Shown piece by piece: positions 34,483 through 48,393 of a stretch of DNA of 64,000 nt; the first letter of the stretch is position 1, and each line of letters starts with the position of its first letter. The stretch comes from Adineta ricciae (lineage: Eukaryota; Rotifera; Eurotatoria; Adinetida; Adinetidae): NCBI GenBank assembly GCA_905250025.1, contig CAJNOJ010000042.1, positions 62,001-126,000 of the forward strand, in the 5' to 3' direction. Below the pieces are notes generated by a model. That model worked only from the letters and a program-made list of their open reading frames with translations, did not search any database and was not told where the DNA came from. Both the position numbers and the translations under genes were made by a program.

Positions 34483-34837
34483 ATGCGACGCTGTTTAATT
34501 GTTCTGGTTGCTATAACACTTGTTTTCTTTACAACGAATGCAGAAACAGATATTCGTCAACGATTTGAAGGCTTAATTGGTAAGAGTGTTCATATTGCAT
34601 GGCATCAAATTGATCGTGAAGGTTTGTTTGTTTATTTTGAAATTCTTACTTGACGAAGAAGAAACGAACTTCACTTATTTTACATTTTCATTCTTTGAAG
34701 CACCCGGACGACCAATTGAAATCATACGTGAGAGTTCTCCTCAATCCAATCGAGCAATTACGCCCGGCTACGTTCGCGTCATTCTCAGCGACGAAACTGG
34801 TCAAGTTCTCTACACTCCGATCTTGCAGCCCGAGTGA
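34483..34837 (+). CDS. Small secreted protein resembling I78 / potato-inhibitor-I protease inhibitors
   Basis: Two exons (34483-34621, 34701-34837) give 91 aa. It begins with a clear signal peptide (MRRCLIVLVAITLVFFTTNA, cleavage probably before ETD). The mature 71 residues hold LIGKSVHIAWHQI, GRPIEIIRESS and ITPGYVRVILSDETGQVLYTP. The order 'GKSV helix, hydrophobic strand, loop, RV strand, DE-x-G-x-V turn' recalls the I78 and potato inhibitor I folds of serine-protease inhibitors. That is fold-pattern reasoning without a database match. There are no Cys in the mature part. It would be exported and could act against digestive or microbial proteases. Confidence 0.6.
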
Positions 34838-36636
34838 TAAACGTCATCAATACTTGATTACATGTCGTCTGTACTTTTCCGGACGATCAATATTGATGAT
34901 AGACAATGATGTTTTTCTTGACAAAAAAAAGTGAATCATTACAATGTAAAAAAGAATAATACGCATTGATTAACTACTCGATAAACCATTCGTTGGTTTT
35001 GTTTTTTAACGCGAAAAAGAAAGTTTTATAATTCAACTGTGAAAATAAAACATCGTGTTCGTTTAAATAAACACTAGCTGACTCGTTATTGATGATATTC
35101 TTGATCAAATTTCAGCAAGAGATGTAGCAACAACTACACTTGTAAAGTTTATGTTTCTACCTTGATTATTCTTGTTATTTGACGATCGAAGAGGTCGAAA
35201 ACAACATGTTTGTGTAGTAAAAGCAAAAGAAGACATAGACATTCAACAAACGCTTGCTCACTTATCCATTCACTCACTAAGGACAAAAGAAATAAGCGCG
35301 TTTGTCATTTGTATTCATCTTTTGATTTGCTTGTTGCAAATATTAAATGTTGTCATCGTGAGTGTCTGTTGTATGTTGCTTTTACTCTGTTGATTGTTTA
35401 GTTAAAAGAAGAAGAAGAAGAAAAAGAAATACGACTGACAGAAGAAGGACGCATTTCTACTTCAACTATTTACTATGTGGCATCTTTATTTGTCTACAAT
35501 CGACGCAAAATATAATGTCAATAATTTATATGCACAATAATAGCTAAAAAAATCTTTTATCATATCGAATGAAATTGAATTTTTCAAATCTCCGATCATA
35601 GCAAACAAACATACACAGTTGCCAATTATTTATTTATGTCAATATAGATAGGTCAAAAAGAAAATAGTTCTACACATTTTCAAGTGTTGTCTTAACGAGC
35701 GAACGAGCAAGCGAGAGAGAGTACTGTAATGAATCACAGTCTTCTACTTATCCTCTTTGGGCCAAGTATATGTATATATTTATCTGTGTCATATCAGATT
35801 ACACTACATCTCTTCTGTGTTCATTCATGTTTTGATTCGTATTCAAGACTATTAACATTACAAACATCAGAAGAAACAAAAAAGGAGAAGAAAAAAAAAA
35901 TCTTTTAAAAAAACATCATGTTTTGTTTCTTGTCTTAATCAAGTCTATTATCGAAGTTCATGCAATCGTTATTATTATTGAGATTGAATTCCTTTGCTTC
36001 TCTTCTCCTTTGTCAACTAAATGCTCTAGGATCACTTAACAGAACTTAGATCACAACTTTTTGTTTAAACGATAAATTTCGTTTTTTCCTTTAAGGTAAA
36101 AATATTTTCTTGCGAAACTCGATTTTTAATTGAACAAAGGAGAAGCTATAAAAGAAGAAGAAGAAGAAGAAAGAAAGCAGAATTGGTAAAAGAAGTGTGT
36201 GTACATTGGATGACAAGAAGAAAGTTAAAATAACAATGGAAGTTTGATTTAGGAGGAATGCTTCTGATGAAACATAGGTGTTTTATTAAAAATACACATC
36301 GACAACGAGTAGTAAAACGAGAAAAGAAAAGAAAGAAGAACATTGATTGCTTTATTGAAAGAAGAGAAAGAAAAACGATCGTATTGGTTTATTTCTTTTT
36401 TTTTTCTCTTCTTCATATAAGATCAATTGATTGGAATTGTACCGACGGAAAGCAAAGAAAAACAATCATCACTCGACCAGTCAACATTTTCTTTCCATTT
36501 TCTCTCTCGTTCTCTCTGTCTCCTCTCTCTCTTTCTTCGTTTTCTTTTCTTTTGCTTTTTTTACACATATACAAAATACATCGACTTCCATAATCATTCA
36601 CAAGATCAGAATTAATTTCTTATTAAAAGAATCAAA
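34838..36636. other. Intergenic region upstream of the FOXL1-like gene
   Basis: 1.8 kb without a supported gene. The sequence is AT-rich with GAA-type trinucleotide runs (around 35405-35420 and 36155-36172) and pyrimidine-rich stretches before the next ATG. Small frames there read as low-complexity Ser/Phe/Leu or Lys/Arg strings. It is a likely regulatory region for the developmental transcription factor. Confidence 0.5.
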
Positions 36637-37711
<1,075 letters not shown>

Positions 37712-38627
37712 ATGTTTCATAAAGTACTGAACTAAATCATTCATATTCGGACTTGTGTGTGTTTTTTTCTTCTTGTTTTTTTTTTCATTCCAAAAAAGTC
37801 TCTTGTCAATTCAGTGTTTTTTTAAAAACAACAACGATTCATCTGTCTATATGGAAATAATCATTTTCCCTCGTATACATATGTATCAAATCGAAGTGTC
37901 ACCTATCGTTGAAACACATGCATAATCACAACGCTTCTGATTTATGATCGAATATAAACAAACAATCTTGTTAGACGAAAAAAACCACTTGCTGTACAAT
38001 GATAAGCTTCATGGTGTGCGTGTCGATATGCAATTCGATAATTTGCGCATTATGTGATTTGTATCTTATTTTGCCTATTTTCATATACATTAGTAGAGCA
38101 TCATATAAACATAGCTGATGTCCTCGGGCTTGTTTTCTTATTGCTCCATGACGATAATTCTCATCAGATATGGAATGTTCGATCGAACAGTATGATGTAA
38201 TTGATGAGAGATGCGTTCGATGTTTTTCTTTCGATTATGGTTTCATCTTCATTTCAATTCGTGTAGACCAATGAGATTTTCATCCGAAGAACAGTTTCAC
38301 TGAATGATTTATGATGGGACATCCGCGTGCCGTTGAGCAGTTCGTAGTTTGTTTCTCCAGGCTTTTTTATATACACATTAGTGTTATTCTACAATGAATT
38401 CTTGAGGAAACAAAATATAAATATGCATCGATGTGGACATCAAACACATCACTTGGCTACTACTCGTGTACTAGTACATTGTCGAAGCTTCTGTGTGTAC
38501 GGTACATCTTCTAGCAAGTGCCTCAAGCAAGACAAACAATCGGAATCGTTTGTTTGTCTAAAGTATTCATTTCGTGTCTATATTGAAATATACGATGAAG
38601 ATTTATAGTTGAAAAAAAAATTAACTT

Positions 38628-38658
<31 letters not shown>

Positions 38659-39479
38659 ATGCGACTTCCGTTGTTTGTGTATAGATGTTTTTTTAGCTAG
38701 TTGAAATGACACCAAAAGAGAAAGTCAATTTCAATTCTGACATCGACAGATGTAATAAAAGAAACCCCATCGACAAGAAAGAAAAATCACTCGATGTTTT
38801 TTTTTCTTTTTCTTCATTAAGGAGATATTTAAGATTAAAGAATAATAATTTCTTATTAACTATTTCTCATCGACACACAAGATATGTTATTGTTCATGAA
38901 TAGCAAATATATATTTGTATATGTTTATAGAACAATAGAGAAGAGAGAGAGACATTCAAAACTCATTTTCTAATTACATATACACAAGATATGAAATGCT
39001 GAAGATCACAGTCTCCGTCGTTGTTCTTTCTAAGATAAACATACATAGTGCCGTGTAAATCTCGTACATAAATAAACGACCATTAAAGGACAACAACGAA
39101 AGGGTGAGCATAAAAGAAATAAAAGTGTATGTACCGCCATTCTCTACAAAAGCGCATCTCTATTTATGACACCTTTAAGAAACATATTGTTTCATTTGAG
39201 TATGAATACACCTGAAAAAACGTTAACAATCGATTGTATTTCGAATGTAATTATATAAAACACTGCAAATCAAATATCATCGATGTATTTAGAAAAACAA
39301 ACGGGCAACATCTATTTGTATATATATACACACTAATATGTTCCAATCAGAATGCAGCATCAATGTTGACACGAGAGAGAGAAGAGCACATTGAATGAGG
39401 ATGACAGGAAAGTGATCAAACAGTATGCGGGCCGCTTTTGATATCGTTTTTTTTTTGTGTCTGTATGTATTTTCTATTT
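37712..39479. other. Intergenic region between FOXL1-like and the duplicated block
   Basis: 1.8 kb, AT-rich, no gene supported. A frame at 38381-38608 has no domain, signal or splice partner. It contains the CT microsatellite listed separately. Confidence 0.5.
38631..38658. repeat. (CT)n microsatellite
   Basis: About 14 uninterrupted CT units. Confidence 0.85.
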
Positions 39480-39941
39480 GGTTGTTGTTTTAACTAAAAT
39501 GTGCACTTGTGGTGCTCATCATCATTCAACACAGATGATAATAAAAATGTACTTATTCTCTTTCTAGATCGACTCGTCAAAGAGAAGACGATGTCTCTTA
39601 GAATAATAAACTACATCTGATGATTATTTTCACTTCGAAAGAAGAAAATCGATCACAGTATGAAGTTGAATTCATTTTTGTTAGTGTATCATATATTTCA
39701 GCGTGAAAGTGAGACATTTCACTTTTATGAACATGGATGTTTTTGCCAACAGCGAGTGAAACGTAGGTACTTTCTCACTAAGATTATGAATAATAACCGG
39801 AACAAAGCGGGTGAAACGTTTTCTGTAACAAGTTTAATGTAACATTTCTTGAAACGGATGTTAGCAAAGAAAAAACAGGGCTTATATATTTGTCTTGACA
39901 ATTAGCTTACAGGAATCTATTGAAATAACATTTATTCTCTT

Positions 39942-41819
39942 TTAAGAAATAACACATCTATTATTTGATTCGGCTGAGCGAAGTAAAACATTCGAATAAT
40001 CATTTTGTCGATGACTGTCAACAATAAAATACGTCTGACGATGATTTTCTTGTTGTTTAACCAGTAGATTTGCTTCTACTTGATCCGAATGGATCACTAA
40101 ACGATTCATGTCGGTCAACGTGGTTTCTTGAAGTAGTGCAATTACAAATATATGATGATTTGTTAAACAGGTTTCTCCAATAAGAAGATTTTGCAGACGA
40201 ACTGTTCCATGATCGGATGAATAATCCAACTGACGAATATATTTCACCCACATATTTCCATTCAGGAGATGTTTCATTGCTGGAGCATAGTACGACAACT
40301 TTGATGCAGCGATAAAGCGGCTTTCATTCGGCAAAATTACTAATGTAGGCAAACTTGAGGATGATTTTCGCATTAGAAAGAATTATTCACATACAAAATT
40401 TTGCCTGTTTAGCTTGTAATTGTTTAGCAAATAGACTAAAATGATGATATGATTGAATGATGACTTCAGTGAAGAACGCTTCGATTCGTCCACTGTTCCG
40501 CATCTCTGGGCGAATGCCATTGGAATTTAAAGCATGTTTGAACAATGTATGTAGGATTTTTCCGTTATAAGAACGTTTCCATAGATTCGAATCTTCTTCA
40601 CCGAGATCACAAAGTACAGCGGTAAGAAACTGAATCGATGCTGATTCATAAACTCGCCCTTGAAATGGATCATCGCAGTTGATTAGAAGATGTCGAATGA
40701 ATAACTGATAATATTCCAAGTTTGATTTTAAATTCAAATTAAGACCAAATGTGGCTTGCTGAAGAAAAACCCGTTCTGCTGCTTTTCGTCAGTGAAAATC
40801 ATTTTCCATTACTCACTAAGGAAATATTCATCATCAGATACTGTACGAGTCCGTCATTGTAAGAACAGTACCAGTTGTTGTCATACCACTCTTTGGCGTA
40901 ATCGGTTTTGATGATCACTATTCGAGCCAGGGCGTCATTCAAGTATGCTTGATTGTCCGTTGAATGGAGACTGAAATGAAAAGTCATCAATAATGTTCTT
41001 ATTATGAAACAATTCATCAAAAAGTTTACATGGCACAACAGAGAGAATTCGCTAATTCTACGTGCAAGCGCTGAACTTCGGTGGGTGGTAAATAGTTGAC
41101 ATATCGATCCGATAGATTCGTTGCGCGTATAATTGAGGAGATTTTATGTTGAAAATCATGTTTTTCCATCTGAATATGATGCTCTTTATGCTTTCTTACC
41201 AGCCATTCACGAATAAGTACAGCTGTGACATAACTCTATTGAAAAAACGCGTAGAAATTCCGTGAATTGACATTCTCTTCTTTCATACAAATTGTCCTAG
41301 GCAGATGTTATCGTGAAAGAACTCGAAATCATCTTCGTAATGTCGTTCCTTCATAGGATACTCCAGCATCCAATCTTGATGCCAAAGAAATTTCCTTCGT
41401 ACGAAACTTTCGCTCGCATGATGTTGAAGAAATACACATGAATACAAATCATTTTCGATTAGTTCGAACAGATTTGTTTCCAATTGCAAACGAATCGTTT
41501 TCGGATATTTACAGATTTCTCCAATATCTCTATCGATATAATAGAATTCTTTGTCCGTCGGTTCTAAATCAAAGAATAGACAATAATCGTGCAAGTGAAA
41601 ATCCGGCCAAATTGATTCGATTTCTTTCCAGATTAACCACACCAGCCGAGCAACACGAACGGCATAATCATCTTTCGTTCGGTTAGTTTTCTTCCATTGC
41701 TTCAACGATACCATCGGTTTGAGAATATCGAGTTCCGCCTCGATCGGAACACGCGCATGTTGTTTCAGATTCTCGCGAAGTTCTTTGATATGTTGCGAAG
41801 GTGTTGTATGGAAATGCAT
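39942..41819 (-). CDS. Unrecognised protein (block gene 1, copy 1)
   Basis: Five exons (41819-41289, 41235-41030, 40970-40817, 40758-40391, 40353-39942) give 556 aa in phase. I do not recognise the family. The sequence is soluble-looking, mixed helical, with Trp/Tyr-rich segments (ARLVWLIWKEIESIWPDF, DYAKEWYDNNWYCSYND) and Leu-rich helices (YYQLFIRHLL, SIQFLTAVLCDLGEED); no signal peptide or membrane segment. The last junction is uncertain. The strongest donor (GTATGT) would end the protein after nine more codons (FAYISNFAE), whereas the donor 4 nt later continues for 137 codons to 39942. It is 162 nt downstream of the coiled-coil gene on the same strand. The copy 2 equivalent is at 50359-52247. 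Confidence 0.6.
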
Positions 41820-41980
41820 TAAGGAAAGTTTGCAAATGAAGATCAAGCGCTTTAATGTAGATAAATAGTTTATTTCGGTTACTTATGAATTTCACTTTGC
41901 ATAACGAAAACAAAAGAGAAGGAAATTATCACACGAGAAGAAGAAAAAAGTTCGTTTTTGTTCAGTCAGTTATTGGATTT

Positions 41981-44377
41981 TTATCTAAATACATCGAAGA
42001 ACAGAAATGATGATTGGGTATCTAAATAGAACAGAATGAAAGAGTTGATGAGACGTAAATAATGGTGGCATACTTCAAGATGTGAAGAAAGTTTTGATGG
42101 TTGGTACAAAGATTCATCATATTGAAATTCACCAGTCGTGTCCAGGCAAATTGGATCGGATTTTATCTGTTAAAAACAATCAATGAGTTTCGATGAGGAG
42201 TTAACATTCAAATACCTTTTTCGGTAGTTTGGAAGGATGCGATTTCATTGAATTTTTTCGATCATTGGAGCTGCTTACTGCTAATCGTTGCTTTGTTAGA
42301 CTAAGTATAAGCAAAAGAAAGTGAATGCTCGGCTTTTCAGTGAGAGTACCAACCGGTCAAGTTCACATGCGATATGATTCTCTAATTTTTGTACAAGATT
42401 GTCAATTGTATCACTTTGCTGTTGAGAGAATTGAAATGGATGGGAAGAATGATGATCTTCTGCTATTGGACATGTCCGAGCGATACTCAAACAATAAGCA
42501 TCATTCGATAGCTCGTCACTCTTTTGATACTGAACAGATTTTATATTGTCATCAGCTCGATCAATTAACAATTTCGGTTTTTCTGATTCTTTTTGTTCGT
42601 CGAGATATTTCCGAACATCGTCAATTTTATTTTGAAGGAATTTCTATTTGAACAAAGTGAAATCTTTCGTTTTTCTCACAAAATAGTTACCATACCAGAA
42701 CGTTTCGCGTTGGCAATCGCTCAATCAATGATTCTCGGTCATATGTAAACGAAGTAACCGTTCTTTGAAAAAAAGCAAATCAAATAAAAATACGATTCGA
42801 TTATATTCTCTTACGGAATGCTCGTATATGTCTGCGATGGACTTTCCATTACCATAAGTAATTTTTTAATACAATCATACAGCGACCGCACACAAGTCTT
42901 CTCTGACACTTCCAAAGTCAACATCAATTCGCGGCTACGTGTTGATATCTCCATATTTTCCTTGGAAAGCTGATCGACAGTTGTTTCCAATTCATGGATA
43001 CGTTCTTGTAAACGAGTGTACTCTTTCTCCCGATCCTAAATAAAGGAATGACATAAACCATACGAACAGCTCCATCCTGTTCTTGTCCTTGTGTATACAA
43101 TACTTGAGAGAATAAACTGTACTAATACGATGAAACGAAAACAAACGGACAGTGTAAGTGAGTAAATACATCCACTCTTCTTCTTCTTCTTCTATTCAGT
43201 ACTATTTATGTAATCATCTTCACTGCAAATCTTAAAAACCTTGATACGACCAGTAATGATTATATGCGTTCTATTTCATCTAACTTCTAAAACTTCTGTT
43301 TGCCATTGATATGATACGGTATTATGCTGGTTATTAACGCGTCGAACATCAATTATACGAAAAGTTTACAGAATGAAAACTTATACATGATACAATATTG
43401 ACTGAGGGAATGAGAATTTCTTTTGCGAGACTTTTTTCTGTTGAGAATCGGTTACATACCAATTGAAATTGATTTCGTAGTCGAGATATTTCATCGAGAA
43501 ATTCTTTGCGACATTGTTCTTTCATATTGTACACAGAATTAATATGTTCGCGAGCGCTTTCTTTCAGCATCAATTGGGCTTCACTCGATTGCTAAAAGAA
43601 TGAGAAAAGACAAACTGTGAAGAAAAAATTTCGTTAGTTTTAACTAACCATCTGAACTGTATACAATTTTTGTTCCAAACGTTGACAACGCTCTTGTTCG
43701 AGCTTCAATTGATCTTGTGCATCTTTGAGAAAACGCGTTTTCTCCTCTTCGAATTTGGCTCGTTCACCGGCTAAGAAAAGTTCTTTATGTTCGTTCCAGA
43801 TTTTCCTTTCTCGCTCCATTCGTGCTTCCATCTAGGCCGAAGAAGAAGAAGAAGAAGATTCGTTCCTGATTATCACATCTTGATGACAAACTTGTATCAA
43901 CGCGTTTTTGTTTAATGTTGTCAATTCGATCAGCTCGTTATCTTTTTGGAAAATCAGTGCTTTCAATTTGGCTATTTCGCGATCCTTTGTCTAAAAGAAA
44001 TTAAACAGCATGAGAACATTAGATCAACGGTTGTTTTGCTGATTAGATTTACAAGTGTAATCCAATTTGAATTAGTAATCATCGTTGAACGTTGAGATGG
44101 ATTATGACTAACCTTGAAAATGACAAGATTTAGATTTTAATTATTCATGATAAAGACGATTAATGTATCTAACCGATTGTTCCATCGTTGAAGTTGATGG
44201 AATGATTTCATTTCTAAACAAATGCCTTCGTGAATAATTGAAACTGTTAAGACGAGATTTGTTTGCATACCTGAGCGCGTTAGACGGTTCGCCTTTACGC
44301 TTCAATTCATCTTCTAAGATGCGAAATTTATCTTCGAACTTCTGCTGGTGATGAGGACAAGAGCGTCGCTCATTCAT
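41981..44377 (-). CDS. Coiled-coil protein (block gene 2, copy 1)
   Basis: Ten exons (44377-44271, 44213-44174, 43990-43892, 43831-43649, 43591-43460, 43035-42815, 42762-42696, 42643-42354, 42300-42216, 42166-41981) close in phase to 469 aa. Most of residues 1-260 are coiled coil: KFEDKFRILEDELKRKG, REIAKLKALIFQKDNELIEL, LKLEQERCQRLEQKLYTVQ, RIHELETTVDQLSKENMEI. The C-terminal part is Ser/Asp-rich and less ordered. This composition is typical of centrosomal or ciliary scaffold proteins, but no named family was recognised. A small extra exon between exons 2 and 3 cannot be excluded. The intron before the GATCGG exon is unusually long (about 424 nt). The same gene is intact in copy 2 (52410-54797). 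Confidence 0.7.
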
Positions 44378-45271
44378 GTTGTGTTATGTACGATGTTATC
44401 GCAATCAACATGTAAGAATAAAAGAAGAAGAAGGGAGAAAAAAGAGCAAAACGAAAGTATGAGAAGAGTGAAGCTGTGCGCAATGAACAAAGAAAAGATT
44501 GATACGGTGCTGCTGGTGTTGGTAGTCAAATATTTGAAAGCGTGCTGTTGTCAGCACACACTTCTGCCGATTCTTTTTACGCGATACGAGTGCACCACAC
44601 CGTATATCTTTTTTCTTCTTCTCGACATCTCCTTTTGTTCCTGACGACGAGACATTCTTTTGCATTTTCTCTTCTTTGAATACAGTCTTATTCTTTTTTT
44701 CACACTAAGAGAACATTCCTAAATTGACTTCTTCTTTAGTTCTAACGAAGAGAAAAGATATCCTTGGACTTTCACGACATAAATTAGTCGTATTCTGTAA
44801 TAGAATGAAGTCAACCGTTCATCATTTATGATGAAATCACTCAAGACAATAGTCTTAAGTGACAAAAAGAAAGCACGCTACGTATTCAACACATTTCATC
44901 AAAAAGAGCATCTCGTGTCTTCTTCGACTGTAGTATATAAATAGCTAAACTGGAAATTTATTGTTCAATAATGCTTAGTTTTTCCTATGCTGAAGTTTTT
45001 GCTAGCTTGTTTGTTGTTTCCGAATACATACGCGTAATTAACTTGAGAAATAAATATAAGAAAGAACAGCGAAGGCCGATGAAAGAAAGAAAGAGCGAGA
45101 GAGAGAGAGGGAGAGAGAGAGAGAAAGGAAAAAAACAAACAATACAAAGAATATTATCGGACGCGTATATATGAGAAAAACTACACAATCAAACAGTGGA
45201 ATTGATCACCGTCGTATGACAAACAAACAAAATAGAGATTAGAAATCACGAAAAGAGAAAAAAAAAGAAGC
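44378..45271. other. Spacer in copy 1 between the coiled-coil and receptor genes
   Basis: About 0.9 kb upstream of the coiled-coil gene and 3' of the receptor gene. It has a GA-rich microsatellite near 45095-45125 whose length differs from copy 2. No gene supported. Confidence 0.5.
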
Positions 45272-48200
45272 CTATTTAAATGTAACTCGTTGTCCGACGC
45301 CTGTCGTTGCCATTGTAGTTGTTAAATCTGATAGAGTTCTTCCATGAGCATCATCACTTTCATCCACACTACCACGATGCATGCTAATTCCACCCAAATG
45401 CGCATGTTCATTATGGCTGCCAGTACTGTCTTCGGGTGTTTTCAATGGATCATGATCATGTTTTTCGCCACCAGCTAATATACTAGTGAGATGTCCACAC
45501 CCACCACCACCACCGCCGCTGGAGTTACCACTAGTACCGGTTGTACTGGCACCATGACGTTGAAATGCTTGCATGGAAAATCGACGGTTTTTTCGTCGTT
45601 GGCCGTGTCGTTTGGTTAAATGCGGATTATCTTTTCGCATTGTTTTCGTTTTCAAAACATGTAATGATGTATACAAACGTTTCAACTCCACCTTGGAAGA
45701 GACACCATAAAAATGTTACCGTGAAATTCTCTTCTACTTACTCGAATTTCTTCTGGGTCCATATCGCGTATATTCAATTCACCAAATTCCACATCACCAT
45801 TCGAATGTAATTTAGTAAACAAATCTGCGGGCTCTCCGCCGTCTGCCACCGAACGAAATCGATCGCGTCCTACAAATTCTTCATTGAACGGCCGATAGAT
45901 ATAACATAACTAAATCAATACCAGACTTTGTCTTTTCAAATCAAACAAAACTGCAAGGAACTATACCTTTGTACAAAAAATGAGTATAAGCATACATGTC
46001 ACTGTAAAATGACACCGAAATACAGATAGAATAAACAATGCATCAGGAGTCACACTTGACCATAAACAATCTCTAGAAAGAAAAGAAAACAATACATGAG
46101 TGAGTTTCAAACATGTTTACAAACATCTTCAAAAACGTACTTTATAATATGAAGTAATGTCGAAAAAAGCATCTCACACACGATAACAATTGTAATTAGC
46201 TTTCTCTCGTGATATTCACATGGAGCTGTTCTTGTACTATATATAAAACGGATGCCAATACAAAGGAAAACAAATTCCGCTAGAAAAGAAAACATAGAAT
46301 GCTCTATCAATTTCTGGGGACTATGTATTCGACGAACCGAATTGAATAAGGTAATCCCATGTGCGTGGACGACAAGTTTGAAAAAATGCTTTGTCTTTCA
46401 GTGTATGACCATTGCCTAACAGATATTTTCCCAATGAAATATTCTCATTGGCATGATCGATATTAACTAATGTCCAGCCGAGTAGATAGCCAATAATGGA
46501 GATTGAAAAGAAAGATAGTATACGTAAAATATCTTTTTCTTTCACTTGCACACAATGTGCTTTACGTGATTGAAATTCAGCTAGCATTCTATAAATAGAA
46601 CATGACGAAGGAAAAACATGCGTTACAGTTTTTAATGACAATTTACTTATAAATCCTTAATATCAATGTTCCATACACAATTGTAAAACCTAACTCACGT
46701 AACCAAGGTATAACTAAACAAACAATTCCATGTGGACCGAAACTATCGACGATAACCTAGAAAAAATCCAATCAATTTCTGTCGACTAGGCTTTCATTGG
46801 TCTGTCTTACGGATGCATAAAGTAAAACGGCGCCGAGAAGGATCAGCTCGAGTAAAATCCACATTGAGTATTTGATGATTTTGGTTTTTCGCTTTTGAAA
46901 AATAATCGCAGCAAGAATAGCAACAAAAACAATAAATATTGATTGAATGATAATTACGATTGTTCGTAAGAATTTATTATGAGTTAATCCACACAGATGT
47001 GGATTACATTTACATGAATTCAACTTCGATGTTAGCGAGCCATTATCACTCGTTTCATTCCATTCTAGTCCATTACCGTCAATAGTTATGGTGGTGTTTT
47101 CTTCCGAGTTTGAGCAACGACATGTATAGGCACCCAATGTGAAACCTTGGCCAGATCGAAAGATACACTAAGAAGAAATCGAAAGGTTAGATATGCATGA
47201 CTTAGATCGATATTTTTACCTCCATTCCAGTTGAACATTTATGCGTGCCACCAAACGGTACATCATCGGCAGCACATTGGTTGATATCAACAGATGAAAT
47301 ATTGAAATAGGTAACAAAAAAATAACTAGAAATTATAAGAAGATTAGTTACGTTTTACTTTGTTCGTTCCCTCGAAGAAAGAGGCTCTCTACCTGATTGT
47401 CAAGGGAAAAATATGTGCCATTAAAAAAGTTTCATTTTTATTCTTTTCACATAGAACAGGTCCGATCCACCATCCATCATGAAATAACGTATTGTTACTA
47501 TTATCATTTGCTTGTTTCAATGTTTCACGTGCATTAGCGGCGGTAAACGTTTGTAGAATAGTATTCAGATTTTGCTTCAATTGTATCTCGCGAATTGAAT
47601 GAAGACCGGCATCATTAGCCGAAGAGTCATTTTCTGAACGATAGTATTTTACTGTATCATAATAAATGTACGCACCACCGTTCTCGTTTGAGGGTGGCTT
47701 AGCAACCATGATGTTGATTTCTTTGACGGATCGTTGGCTGTAGAGTAGATAGCGAATAGTATTTCGATAATCATCTTGGAATTTAGCTAAGGCGAAATCG
47801 CCTAAACCATTCGATGATAGATTTAATTCTTGACGAATTTGACTAGCAGTGCTTTTCACTTCACGAAGTGCGCTGTGAAAAGTTCTCTCGACCAGATTTA
47901 TCGTTTCGGATGAAAGAGTTTTGGATGAAGGGAGATAGTAGATGCCATCAGATGCCATGTTTATTGTACAATCGGCTAGGACAGATGAACTTACGCCATT
48001 GGATAACATTCGACGTAACATTTTCGTGTAATGTCTCGCATCGTTCGTATCAATGTGATTCGTTATCAATTGTCTTTTTACACGATGGTTCAGATCGAAA
48101 TCTGTCTGTTTTTGTTTCGGATATCGAATGAAAAATGTGAAGGAGAGTACGAGAAAGGAACTGAGTAAGAAAAGGATTAAGTACGAACGAATCCGTCGAA

Positions 48201-48393
48201 AGTCTAACCATGATTGTTTCAATTTCGGCATTGTTAACATATGTGAATGTTTGTGTTGAAGTTGAATGTACGATGACAATTCTGTGGATTTTACGACTGC
48301 TGTTGCTGATGATGATGATGATGATGTTGATGATATATGATCATAGTCATCGCGTGAATGATAATGTTGTTGTTCAGATTTTTTCTGTCTCAT
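45272..48393 (-). CDS. GPR158/GPR179-like class C receptor (block gene 3, copy 1)
   Basis: Nine exons (48393-47393, 47325-47220, 47167-46811, 46756-46647, 46588-46338, 46279-46141, 46072-45967, 45909-45742, 45691-45272) give 885 aa. Layout: cytosolic N-terminus; one hydrophobic segment (71-89); a furin-type site RVKR (104-107); a Cache-like extracellular region to about 330; a Cys-rich EGF-like stretch; seven membrane segments from about 440; a Ser/Gly-rich tail. Diagnostic matches to GPR158/179: LRELGFTIVYGTLILRIYK, YLLGWTLVN, AEFVFLCIGIRFIYSTRTAP, YHERK, and DPEEIRVELKRLYTSLHV with NPHLTKR in the tail. GPR158 is an orphan-type receptor reported to bind glycine and RGS complexes; the ligand here is unknown. 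Its tail is much shorter than in vertebrates. The start is the first ATG; upstream in-frame codons are not ATG. Confidence 0.85.

Noticed and set aside
38381-38608. Frame of 75 codons with His/Cys residues
   Set aside because: No zinc-finger spacing, no homology and no splice partner.
45060-45130. GA-rich tandem repeat seen as a possible satellite or array
   Set aside because: A simple microsatellite of variable length between copies. No spaced direct repeats of CRISPR type occur, and the genome is eukaryotic.
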